A stretch of DNA of 64,000 nt from Pegea sp. RAD2-039 (lineage: Eukaryota; Chordata; Thaliacea; Salpida; Salpidae), in the NCBI GenBank assembly GCA_034620365.1, contig JAQGEQ010000043.1, forward strand, positions 124,001-188,000, given 5' to 3'. This document shows positions 14,501 to 25,628 of this stretch, piece by piece (position 1 is the first letter of the stretch; each line of letters begins with the position of its first letter). Made by a program: the position numbers and the translations under genes. The notes beneath the pieces are model-generated. The model saw only the letters and a list, made by a program, of their open reading frames with translations. It had not been told where the DNA came from and made no database searches.

Positions 14501-16263
14501 TATTAAGTCAAAATATTTCTATTATAAATAAGAGGTTGTCTGATAAAAGATTTTTATTGTATTTTTCCTGAATTAATCGCAAATGGGAATAACTTTCATC
14601 CACAATTTTGCCAACATTGTCAAAGGTTCAGGTAAAAGTATCCGATCTGTGATCACGAAAATCTCCGAGTTGAATGTTACTCTCAGCCCATAATCGGCTT
14701 AAGATCAATAAAATCATCTTTTAACCTAATTATGTTTTAATACTATTTATTATTGATGACGCAAAACGCCAGTTCAGTTTCAAGCTTTAATCTAATTAAG
14801 TTTTAAAGTTTCTAAGAATTATTTTTACTGTAAATCAGGAAGCAAGAGCAAAATCCGTTCTTGCTAAAAAGCTGAATGTTCATCCTTCTAATATAAAAGA
14901 TTTGATAATTTGGGGAAATTCATCCAATGAAGCTGACCTTGATACTTATCATATCGAACATAAGATCGTGCGGGTTTCGAAATTTGACGGGGCAATTTGG
15001 GGTGGACCAAAATGGTTTTCTCGGCCTTTACTGGACGTTATGTGTGACCGGTTAGTCAGCTTTGGTTTTTTTTCAGTTAATCTGTTTAGTTTGTGCAAAA
15101 TTTAAATCAAATTTGTTTATTTAGGTTCAAAATTATATTAGAAAAAGAAAAGTTATATAGATAACTTATGAGTTGTATTACAAACCAGATGAAATTTAGC
15201 TAATACTTAAAACATCTTTTAGGGTTTTGTTTTATTTTTCTATATTTTTGCTCATAAATTGAAGTGATCAACAAAAGTTCATTTAAAAATATGAATTATT
15301 AAATGAAAAGGAAGATGTAAGAAAGAGGTTTATATTGGCCATATATTGAAATTGGTTTATATTGAAATTATGATAACATAAGCCATGTTTGTATTGAAAT
15401 TATGTCTTATTAAATATTCAACTTAAACTTTATTTACTTAACTTCAAACTACTTTTAGTAAATGGCTTAAGACTTCACTGATGACGTTACATCATGATCG
15501 TAAGGGTTTGGTTGAAAGTATGACTGGCAATTTATCATGGATGACCGAAGCTATTTCTATTGGTTATCTCATGAAAAGATGGTTTTGCCGTTATGATGGT
15601 GATGAGATCTTTTCTCTGGGAGTCCAAGCAAAAGGTTTGTAAGTTGAATTTAGGATTATTAATTAAAACTTTCTAACTTCGATTTGGTAATCCGTAGGCC
15701 AGTATGGAGTCCGTGGTGGCGTATTCTCATTTCCAGTTAGGTTTCAAGCTGGTTTTTACAAAGTTGTAGAGGATTTACCATTAAGTGAAGAAGGACTTGA
15801 ATGTTTGAAAGCAATCAAAGAAAATTTGGTAGATCTAATGATTGCTGTATTTAGTTTAACAACAAATATTGCTTTCGTGTTTCTATAATTTCAATCAACT
15901 ATCTCTTTTCTGTTTCAGGAAGATTTACATTTAGAAGAATCAGAAGAAAGTGAGTTTACTGATGATGGAACTTCAAAGGTTTGTGATGCTCTCTCTAATA
16001 TCATAACTTTATAAGAAAGTATATTAAAAATTTATAATCCATGCTAGATACTATAAATGAATTTTAAGTAAGGATGCAATCTTTTTTAGAATATTAATTT
16101 ATTTCAGTACTTTGAAGAGAGATCAAAATCTAGTTCTGAAAAATTAGACATAATTGACGAAGAGAAAGCATCCAAAACTAACATTGAAGAAGAAGAAGAA
16201 GATGCAGCGGAAAATTTGAATCAATTAGAAACTGTTGGGATAGAGGAAAAACTAAATGATTAA
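11584..16263 (+). CDS. MDH1B: Malate dehydrogenase 1B (MDH1B)-like protein
   Basis: Twelve exons (11584-11605, 12166-12242, 12437-12607, 13403-13545, 13695-13816, 13869-14095, 14281-14385, 14839-15050, 15459-15634, 15698-15828, 15919-15978, 16108-16263) join in phase to 533 residues, close to vertebrate MDH1B. The N-terminus MAKFVIAG…CPYFAKLEFLAD and the SPIVWRELVERGGKGKLIGG block are typical of this family, which carries an N-terminal extension ahead of a malate/lactate dehydrogenase fold. The usual glycine-rich NAD loop is replaced (…CIIKNSKNPVAYHLCP), and where cytosolic MDH has the catalytic His of IWGNHS this protein has IIWGNSS (Ser317). The enzyme is therefore probably inactive, as also seen in mammalian MDH1B. 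The family is expressed in testis and ciliated cells. The tail after residue 460 is acidic (EEEEED). Identification is firm; the role is inferred. Confidence 0.9.
15340..15420 (+). repeat. Imperfect tandem repeat in MDH1B intron 8
   Basis: Three degenerate copies of a unit close to TATATTGAAATTATG occur in a row (ATATATTGAAATTGG, ATATTGAAATTATG, GTATTGAAATTATG) inside the 408-base intron 15051-15458. It looks like a small decaying minisatellite with no visible function. Confidence 0.5.
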
Positions 16264-17303
16264 TTTTTTGGAGAAATTACTTTTTTCTGGTTGTAAAACT
16301 GAAAGCTATTAAACAATGTCAATCAGAAACTTCAGTTTGCTTCCTTTCATGGGATTACAAGAATATTAATCAAATAATTTGATATAATTTCCATCGACCT
16401 TTAGCTCAGCTTGTTATTCACAATACTTCTGATGATAATGTATTAGCTGATAAGTGATTAAGTCGTGTTGCTACAAATAATTTTTGAAACTTTTTTCACA
16501 AGTATTGACAAAAATGTATAATCTATGTTAAGTTGTATTTATTTGTTTATTAAATATTTTAATAACATCTTGCTAAAGTTTTTATCTATAATTTTATGAT
16601 ACTCGTTTAAAATCTTTCAATTTCAAATGAAGCAGACTCATATAAAGTTTCCTGAAAAAATATGACAGATTTTTTGGGAAGTAAAAATATCATTTGAATG
16701 CAAGGTTTTAATCACCAGAAAACGATTCAGTTAATAATATAAAATAATTAATTAAAAATAATATTTGTTGTAAGAAAACTGTAAAAAGTAAAAGATTTTT
16801 GTTTTAATGACGTATAAATGTCATCAGAAGCAACTAACCTGATTTTTGAGTAAAAATAATATTTTCAAATATCATTCGTTGGTTATAATTTGAAGGTTTT
16901 AACCTATTGATAGTTTTTAGTAAGTTTAAAGAAAATTAAAAACAGTTTGATGTAAAAATTGATTAAAGATATGTATTCGGTTGTATTCCATTTGATGGTA
17001 GTTTATTATAATAAAACGATTTTTCTTCAATCTTTGTTTAATCGATAATTAAGGCATAATATTTCGTCTTGAAGAAAACGTCAAATCTTTAATTCTTAAT
17101 AAAGATTTGTGAAACTAATTCCTAAAAGACATAAAGCCTGTCGATTTGATGAATCAATATCTTCAATGTCATTCTTCAGAAGGAGAGATTGAAAAAGAAA
17201 AAGCTAACAAAGAAGTTTACATAAAATATTCATATAAATACGAGGAAATGAAGGAAGGTAATATAGTTCAGATATTTCCTATAAGTGCTAAAATACTTGG
17301 AAA
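16264..17303. other. Intergenic region between MDH1B and the secreted peptide gene
   Basis: About 1 kb of AT-rich sequence. It should contain the MDH1B 3' untranslated region and the promoter of the next gene; a TATA-like TATAAATA is present near 17233-17240, about 65 bases ahead of the ATG at 17304. No other feature was found. Confidence 0.4.
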
Positions 17304-17944
17304 ATGAAGGCAAATTTCGCTATGATCGTGTTATTAATTTTGATTTTGTTTTCCTACTCTGCTTTATCTGAAAAGGAAATTTGTAAGTGTGACAATATTC
17401 AATTAACGGTAAAAGAGTTTTACAAACCAGTGGCATGTAGCAAGATGCTAGTCAAATTTATTATAAATTGTCTGCTAGCTTTATAGGTTACGAAGTTTAT
17501 AGGTTATAAGGTTCAAAGAATTCATTTACGTTAGAGACAAAGAAACTCAAAATTTCATAGATAACTAGGATCATATTTTTCTTTTAGTTAAAGAACCAGT
17601 GGTCGGTGTAATGAAGAGATTCTCAAAATTAGAGAATATCATGTCATCTCTTGTGAACAATTGTCGTAAGTTCGCTTGCGCTCGTGATTTCAATGGAAAC
17701 TTCTATACAAGATGTGATCAGCTACAGCATTTCCAGGGTTTGTAATTCTAATTTATTATTCTAAAATAATTCTTGATATGTAGTTGTAACTACTTCATTA
17801 TTCTATCTCAAATTGATTTTATGTTAATAAAGATAAATTTCTATCTTTCTAGCAAGATGTTTCGTCTGCAGAACACTTCTTAAAAGCTGTCGCTCACAAA
17901 ACCATGTTTTTACTCGAAACTTCAGTCTAAAAGATCTCTATTAG
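17304..17944 (+). CDS. Small secreted six-cysteine peptide, family unknown
   Basis: Three exons (17304-17382, 17588-17737, 17853-17944) with consensus donor GTAAGT after exon 1 and matching phases give a 106-residue protein. Residues 5-22 are a classic signal peptide ending …LFSYSALS, with cleavage likely near residue 22. The mature part is basic and has exactly six cysteines at 52, 57, 69, 79, 82 and 89, spaced C-X4-C-X11-C-X9-C-X2-C-X6-C, which suggests three disulfide bonds. No second membrane segment or anchor is visible. I do not recognise the cysteine pattern as a known family; hormone, antimicrobial, venom-type or structural peptide are all open. The signal peptide, short spliced exons and even cysteine count make it a likely real gene. 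Confidence 0.65.
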
Positions 17945-20590
17945 TAATCATCTGACTTTTTCTTAAAACTTTTGTAAACATGATCATTAATAGCTTCTAC
18001 TGATTAACTTTTTCTTGATTAATATTTTTGTAATTTAAATGAATAGAATAAATTTTACGAAAGAACAATTTCAAGTGTTGTTATAAATGATATTTTGTGT
18101 CACAAAAGACAAACAAGCATTGATAACATTTTAAAAATGTAGTAATTGTACCTTATAAATACAATCTTGTTATTTCTTATTTAAAGGTTAAATATTTTTT
18201 GAATCAATCTCAAACATGAAGAACTTACTAAATGGTTTTGAAATTATAAAATTTTAATTTATCATAAAAAATGTTGAATAAAATTGTAAATTAATGTATT
18301 TATAATAATTTGCTCACTCTTAACTCTTTTAAGATACATAATTTCCAAGTTACAACACAAGGTTAGTTTTAAAAATATTTAATGACTCAAAATACAAAGC
18401 AAAATGTTTATTGAATATTTATCAATAAAATAAGGCATGGCTACAGCTAACTAATTTCTTCATCTAAAGAACACAACTCAATATAGTTGCAGAAGAAGTC
18501 TCAAATACTACTTTTTAGCATAAGCATTATATAAAAGGTCAGAACTGTTAAGGCATAATTGTTATACAGTTTTGAAAAAACAAAGCAAGTAAATAAAATG
18601 AAAGAAATGACAGCATAATAATTAAATTGTCAATAATAGTACCCAAATTGTACTTTTACTAAATTATTTATTTCAAGTGATCGAATTTGCTGTAGTGATG
18701 GATTCGGAAAGAAGATTTGAAACTGTCGTTACTCTACTAAAGAAGCTATTTGCCCACTAGGTGTTACAGTTTCTAATTGGACTAGTTTTGAACAACAAAA
18801 CAGTGAGAATATATGAAAGACTGCGGTCTGTAGAAAAATCGTTAAAGTTAAAATGAAAAAACCACAATTTACTTTAAACAGTAATAGAAGGTCAGCGGCA
18901 CGCGTCGATATTTCAGATTTTTAATATAGAGATTTGTATGAAAAGGAATAGAACACATTTAAAAAAAGTCTTCAAAGCAAACAATCTTTAAACAGCTCAA
19001 GGTTAGAACTTCAGTTTTATGATACAGAATCTACACAAAAGTTGAATTTCAACGTGAGACAGATAAATGTTGTAAAATCTTTAAACTTTGTACAGATATT
19101 TCTGGTCTTAAAGGAAAAAAATGATTTAGTATGAAGTAATTAAGTTTGGTGTGTAGTTATCGAATTAATTTTGAACAGTTAGCTGACGCTATGATGCCAT
19201 TTAAAATCATGAGAAATTAAACTACTCAAGGTTTTGATCACAGGGTATTTGTAAATTTTATTCTAGTTTAACTAGAATTTAGATGATGCTGGGCTGGAGT
19301 TTAAAGATCTATTTATTGAATACATTTCTATAACAGTTTTCAAATGTTTATTGAAATAATCTGAAGTTAACAAGTTTCTACTTATACTAATTTTAAAACA
19401 ATTATTTCATTATCAAACGTTTTTCAGCGTTACAATTCTTGACATTCATAATTTCTGTAGCTATGAACTTGTTGATAAAGGATGTTTTTTTGTAATTTAT
19501 CTGAAATTCATAATTAAAATATAAGATTTCAATTAGGTTTAAAAGTTAAGTTTAAGTTGTAGTTAGTGGTATCAATAAATAAGGGTTTAAATCAGTATAA
19601 TTTTAACAAAGGTGTAGATGCAAAAACAAATTAGAACAAATTATTTGTGATTTTTTTCTGATATTTAAACATCTTTCGATGAAAACCTCGAAATGTGTGC
19701 TGTATTCGTGAAGCAATAATAAACTGATCGATATCTTTTAACTTATAGAATATAATGAAAACTACAGCGTGTTTTTACGCTACATATGGCATGTTCTGTC
19801 TCAGTAATTGTTATCTTCAGATAACACGGCTGGTAAGCTATAAATTCTAAATTTAAGTAAATATGAAAAGAAATTTTTTACTGAAAAATAAGTTACTGCA
19901 AAAATTAACTTAATTGTATAATAAGATCAATAATATAAAAATTGAAGAAATTGTACCTATGCATGATATCTGTATATAAAGCTAAATTAACATTAATTGA
20001 TTCATATTATTCAATGATTTTAAAGGCTGAAAAAGTTGAATACTAAGCTCAATTCTACATAAACTCCTTATAATATTATTGCTATATTTGCTGTAAGCCA
20101 CACGTAAGTTTACTTGCTCGGCAAAACTGTTGGAACATCTTAGAAAATTATAATATAACAATAAAAGTAAACTAAACTGAAATAACATAATGATGAACAA
20201 AATATTCAATATCAATTGATTTTACTTCAATTTATAGATTATTAAGTATTCTGAAATAGCTTTGTTTGTATTTGAGATGCGGTTTTATACAGGAATTTGT
20301 TCCATTTAAACTTGATATCATTTTTTGGAATGATGTTCTTGTAAGATGTCATATATGGATTTGTCAGTAAATTGAAATTTTTTAGTTAACATGGACAAGT
20401 AAAAACGTAAAACAAAAATTTTGAAAGTCTTATGTATTAAATTAAGCAGTTTAAATTTGAAACAAAATTATGTTTGGTTAATTATCAATCAGATTTTATT
20501 CACAACATACAAAATAACTTTAGCTTTATCTAACTTAAACTACTTTACAATTTGATAATTTTAAGAAGATAAATAAGAAAAAGTGATTTC
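17945..20590. other. Intergenic, with one decayed Cys-rich fragment
   Basis: About 2.6 kb of mostly AT-rich DNA. The only protein-like piece is the interrupted Cys-rich frame at 18676-18814, listed separately. A short frame beginning with Met at 19755 (MKTTACFYATYGMFCLSNCY) is followed by a good donor GTAAGC, but its hydrophobicity is weak and no partner exon was found. A minus-strand open frame at 19982-20215 is hydrophobic low-complexity sequence and unlikely to be real. Confidence 0.4.
18676..18814 (+). pseudogene. Cys-rich domain fragment interrupted by TGA
   Basis: Directly after an AG that could be a 3' splice site, one frame reads SDRICCSDGFGKKI, then TGA (18718-18720), then NCRYSTKEAICPLGVTVSNW and on to about 18814. 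The cysteine density and small hydrophilic segments look like an extracellular domain of a secreted or receptor protein, and the reading frame is the same on both sides of the stop. A pseudogene exon is the simplest view. I found no neighbouring exons, so this is tentative. Confidence 0.25.
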
Positions 20591-20746
20591 TTAAGATAAA
20601 TTGGTAGAATCCGATTTAATTTGAAGTCCTTCAACAGCACTTAAAAGTTTAGCAGTTTTAGCAACTAGTTGTCTTTTTACGTTATTAGCAAATAACGCTG
20701 CGTCATGGAAAGGTTTAGATAATAATTTACAAAAATTAAACAAGCG
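20591..20746 (-). pseudogene. Possible 3' coding exon or relic on the minus strand
   Basis: An open frame of 51 codons ending in TAA reads like protein (LFNFCKLLSKPFHDAALF followed by VKRQLVAKTAKLLSAVEGLQ), with two amphipathic helix-like stretches. It lies antisense, starting about 160 bases upstream of the P450 start. The frame is closed upstream by TGA at 20747-20749 and has no Met, so it would need an upstream exon that I could not find between here and the P450 gene. It is either a terminal exon of an unseen gene or a leftover of one. Confidence 0.25.
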
Positions 20747-20903
20747 TCATACTACAAACATAACTTAAAATTATATTTCAACGATTTCTGAAACTTCTTC
20801 TAATATACTCAACTTACTTTTCAATGTTAGCTTTTTGATTTTATTCTTTTAATTTGTGTTTTTTATATCTTTCTATTTTAATTTATTTTATCCAGTGGTA
20901 AAA

Positions 20904-23596
20904 ATGCCTAATTTTATTTTTTGGTTTGGTATTCATTCATGTTATCTTATAGCTGGGATATTATTATTATTTTGGTAATTATTTTATATTTTTATAGTAG
21001 ATAAGTTGAAATATGTTATAAGTTGATACTACTGAAATAGGCCTTATTGGAATTTTCAGCTTTAATTGTAATTTTTTAGGATATACGTAAAGCGCAAGCT
21101 TTCTATTTTGAAAGACTTGAAAATCCCTCATGATGACCCAGGATTTTATGGAATGGGCACACTAAATCGTATGAAAAAAAACCCTAGATACATGGTAAGT
21201 TTGTCATAGTGAATTGTGAAGTTTAGTTTCTATCTTTTCCAACCCATAAATTTTAGATTTTAGAACATAACATTGCCAACAGAAAAAAATATGGAGATGT
21301 TTTTGGGTAAACCTATAAAACCAGTAACCTAGAATGTTATATATTTTTACCTGATATTTTACAGAAAGTATATGATGTTGACACCAATAGTAACAGTTTG
21401 GGATCCTGAAATTTTAAAGGAAATTTTTATCAAAAAATTTGACTATTTTCCAGACAGGCAGGTAAAATTTAAAAACAACTATGGAACCTATAAAGAATAG
21501 TTTTTAAAGTAATCTTTCACAATTGTTATTTTTAGAATACTATGACTAAGATAACTGGATTTATGAATGATAGATTAACAATCGTTCGTGGGAAAAAATG
21601 GAAAAGAATAAGGTTTCAGATGCGTATTAAAATGTAGATATTTTACATAAGAAGAACATCTTGCTACAGATCAACTTTGAGCCCGGGATTTTCTACAACA
21701 AAACTTAAAGAAATGTTTCCTCTCGTAGAATCAATAAGTGATGAATTGATCGATACTTTTAATGATATAATAGACTTAGAGAGAGGAGACTTTGAGGCAA
21801 AAAAGTCAGTTGGCCTTTAGAAGTAAAGAACAATAATTATGATTAAATTCTATTGATTTCAGACGAATGGGTCGTTTTGCAATGGATGTAGTTGCTTCTG
21901 CTTCTTTCAGTATAAATTTCAACTCACAAGTAAGTAAACGTAATATTTAAATTGCCTGATCTTTAAAATTTCATAGCTTTAAGACTGTTTTTGTAGAGGT
22001 CTGAAGAAGAACCAAAAACAATAAAGCTGATGAAAGATGTCCTTACAGCACCAATTTTTCAAAGGAAAGCAATCAAACTTTTAATGTTTTTTCCATGGGT
22101 CGAAAATTTTTATCAATTAATCAACTACAGTGTCTTAGGAAAGGAATTTAATGATCATATGCAAACATTAATGAGTATATTATTGAACCCAGAAAATAAA
22201 GTATTTGTAAGTAGATTGCGACCAATTTATATTTAAATATAATTAAAGTTGTAGTTGATAAAATGAAAAATCATAAAATGGTTTCTTGATTTTCTTAGAT
22301 TTTACTAAATTTAAATTCTAGTGTATCTTGTTAATAAAGCGAACTAAAGCTAAATGTAAGTTTATTGAATCATTGTTAACCGAAGAAAAAAAAAATCCAA
22401 TTATTTTGACAGAGAGCTGACTTTCTTCAGATGATGCTAAAATCTGAAATCAGAGATGAAAAAGCAAGAACTTCTTCAAAAGGTTATGCTTAGGTGTATA
22501 TCATAAAGTTCTTTTACCCTTTATGATGAGAACACCATTAATTGAAACATGTACATTATAGGACTGACTCGTCAGGAAATTATTTCAAACGGAATTATGA
22601 TGATATTTGCAGGATACGAAACTACTTCACATACTTTAACGTACCTTTTATTTAATCTTGCAACTCATCCTGAAATACAAGATAAGCTTCGGGAAGAGAT
22701 AAATAAATCTGTAGAAGCTCATGGAGTAGGCTAATTTATAAAAAAATATCTTCAAATTTTGATTATTTACTTTGTTTCAGAATACTTTAACGTATGAAGC
22801 TGTCAACGAGCCAAAATTTCTTAATATGTGTATAAATGAATCATTAAGAATGCACCCAACAGCTTTGGTGTAAGCTTCTATGTTTTATATTTTATGCTTT
22901 GTCTGTTACTTTTAATTAATAAATTTGGCTTACATTAAATCAGTCACTTATTGCAATATATATTTTTGTGATATCTATAAAAGAATTTAAACATTTGTAA
23001 ATAAAATTGTAGAAATAAACGTTGCTGCGAAAAGAACATTAACATCAAAGGAATTCAGTTTTTAAAAGGAATGACAATAGAAGTTCCAATCTATGGCTTA
23101 AGTCGAGATGAACGATATTGGGATGAACCAAATACTTTTAAACCAGACCGGTAGTACCTTGCATGCTTCAAGACAAAGCTCTTTAAAATAGAATTCCACT
23201 AAAGTTCAGCAACAGCGTTGATTAGCTGTTTAGTCGATAAACTCTCTTCATACCTAATAGAAATGATTACTTAAAAAACTGAATTTACAGAATGAAAGAT
23301 ATGAGTAAGGTTGACTCTATTATATATCAACCTTTTGGAGCAGGACCTAGAAACTGTATTGGAAAAAGATTTGCTCTAATGGTTGTAAAGTATGCAATAT
23401 GCAGGTTGCTCATAAACTTCAAATTTGAACCAACTAAAGACACACCAGTAAGTTTTATTTCAAAAACTTAAGAATAAAGTTCATTAGGAGTCATAAGTCT
23501 CAACAACTAAATATGTTAAATAAATTTCAGCCTCTTCCCTTGGAAATGAAAGTTCATAATAATCATGAGATTTTTTTAAAAGTAACTCGAATCTAA
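20904..23596 (+). CDS. Cytochrome P450, CYP3 clan type
   Basis: Microsomal monooxygenase that would use NADPH-P450 reductase to oxidise lipophilic substrates at the ER. A short hydrophobic anchor (LIAGILLLFW) opens the protein. Family motifs appear in order: LSPGFSTTKLKEMFPLVES (helix C/D region typical of CYP3), the I-helix oxygen-binding AGYETT, the K-helix ExxR as ESLR, and the haem loop FGAGPRNCIG with its Cys ligand. Exons are 20904-20974, 21080-21194, 21257-21306, 21365-21461, 21536-21612, 21670-21804, 21863-21929, 21997-22206, 22322-22355, 22417-22482, 22562-22725, 22781-22869, 23013-23150, 23291-23447 and 23531-23596, giving 511 residues, the usual size. The part around 22322-22482 has two possible readings: a 61-base intron 22356-22416, or continued coding (…IESLLTEEKKNP…) that needs a 1-base frameshift before DFLQMM. 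AATAAA lies at 23721-23726. Confidence 0.9.
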
Positions 23597-24768
23597 ACCC
23601 TTTAATGATTGATAATGTAAAAGTTTATTGTTTGTGATAAAACTGGGAGATAATTCTCTCCTTTTGTAATTATCATATTTTGTTGTACCTTAATAATCAT
23701 TTTTTTTTAATAATTTTGTAAATAAATAGTAGTTTGTATATACGGTGATTAAAACTCATTAATTTATTTTGCCAAACAGTTCTATAAAAAGATTTTTTGT
23801 AATATACAATAATAAAATAGTGTGTATACTTTCACGAACAAAACCTTTAAGAAATCTAAGTGTCAGAAAATCATTGGATAAAATTAAAAGTATTCTTACT
23901 TTCTTTGTTTTTTTCTTTTAACCTATTTTACAGATTTATAGCTATTAAAATAATTCGAAACATCATTCCAGCTATATAATATTCTAAGAAACAACTTACT
24001 TTACCTTATTTTAAACTTTTTTTAAAACAATTCTGTACAATCTTGCGTCATTTAATAATCACTAATTAATTATTGTTATTTATTAAAAATAAATTTGAAA
24101 CATTTTAAAGGTCAGTGGTAGTATCCACAACAAGCGACATTAATTTTGTTTAATTAAATTATTTCTGCTATAATTGTTTATTAGAAATATTTTTGTAACC
24201 AATTATAGCTATTATCATAAAATAAAACTCAACTTAAAAATTGTTCTTATACATATCTCATATTCTGAGGTTAATCAATATTTGGTAGAAAAAAATTGAG
24301 CTGTTTTCTTTATTTTTCTTTTAATTTCAATTATCGATCTATAGTTATTTAGTAATCTAATAAAAAATATTTTTTAGTATTTTATCATTTGTTTCTAAAA
24401 AATTTTTAACAGAAATGTTATTTTAAACAATATTATTAAATAATATTACAGTAAACTTCACATTACCGTAAAATATAACGTTTTTAAAGTTAACTATTAA
24501 GACTGCATTTTTTTCATCTAAGGTTTTGTAGCCACTTTATTATACAAATACATGCAATGTTGAAAAGTTTTAAATCTGATTAAATTTAAAGCATTTTTTA
24601 AAGAATAGAATGACTTTATGTGTTTAATTTGCATTATGATTTGACTATGTAAATGAAATTAGAATAAAATTTTGTCGCTTAACCAGTATGATTATATATT
24701 TTGTTTGTTGATTTTTAGTTTTGCATTAAGTATAGAAAACATTAATAGAAGAAAGGTCTGTTGCTGAA

Positions 24769-25200
24769 ATGTCTTTTAATGGTATTACAAATTTTGGGTA
24801 TCAGAATTCTTTAAAATCAAACACTTATAACGATGAGCAGCCATGTAACCAAGATAGTTTAAATGATAATGAAATGTTACTACCACCTATTGATCCTAAT
24901 TACAGACTGCTGAATAGACTAAATAGTTATGTCAAAACTCATTTAGAACATGGAAACAGTTTTGCTACAAATGATGCATTTCATACAAAGCATATAAGAT
25001 GTAAGAAAGGCCCTAATGAGTTATATATAACTCCTGTGACACATGCTCAGTCCTATGGATGGTATGCTCAAAGAAAAGATTTAAAACAATCTGATCCTGA
25101 CTCGTGGACTTATATATCTAGAATGCCTAACAAAGAAAGCCAAATGACTAAATTTGTTAAGAAAATGAAGATGACAAACAAGGGTTTTTCTTTATTTTAA
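24769..25200 (+). CDS. Sperm microtubule inner protein, SPMIP11/TEX49-like
   Basis: A single-exon gene for 143 residues. It shares short landmarks with the vertebrate TEX49/SPMIP11 family: an N-terminal FGYQNS motif, a PPI motif, a central PVTHAQSYGW stretch and the ending MTKFVKKM…FSLF. These proteins sit inside the doublet microtubules of sperm flagella. No signal peptide, membrane segment or coiled coil is visible. The resemblance is from memory and limited to a few motifs, so a different ciliary inner protein is possible. Poly(A) signal AATAAA is at 25485-25490. A pyrimidine-rich acceptor-like site ends at 24718, 50 bases before the ATG. Confidence 0.55.
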   Translation: MSFNGITNFGYQNSLKSNTYNDEQPCNQDSLNDNEMLLPPIDPNYRLLNRLNSYVKTHLEHGNSFATNDAFHTKHIRCKKGPNELYITPVTHAQSYGWYAQRKDLKQSDPDSWTYISRMPNKESQMTKFVKKMKMTNKGFSLF

Positions 25201-25628
25201 CTCACAATAAGCTTATATAGTGTTTAACTAATTTTTTGAAAAAATTGAAATAAGTTAACTTTTGATAAATCTAATATTTGTTTATCACGATACAAGTATA
25301 AAATTTTAATTTAATTTTTTGTGTAAATTGAAATAATTTTACTGAAGTAATTCAGTCAGATTTGTAAAAGTCTATTATTTTACAGTAATTTGAAACAAAC
25401 AGTATTTTTATAAAGTAAGATTATTGATTTAACAAAAATGTTATTGTATGCAATTTTAGCTCTTATAGAAGTTTTCTACTGAACAATAAAATTAAACTTT
25501 ATTCAAACTTTAGTATATACTAGATAATTAATATTTAAAATAAATTATAACTATTTTTTTTCAATTTATTTCGTTATAAAAAATTTGTTGTAATTTTATA
25601 ATGTGATAGTTTTAAAGCGAGTGTTTAA

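Noticed and set aside
19982..20215. Minus-strand frame with a hydrophobic N-terminus
   Set aside because: It looks like a signal peptide only because of AT-rich Leu/Ile/Phe codons; no exon partners or conserved motif.
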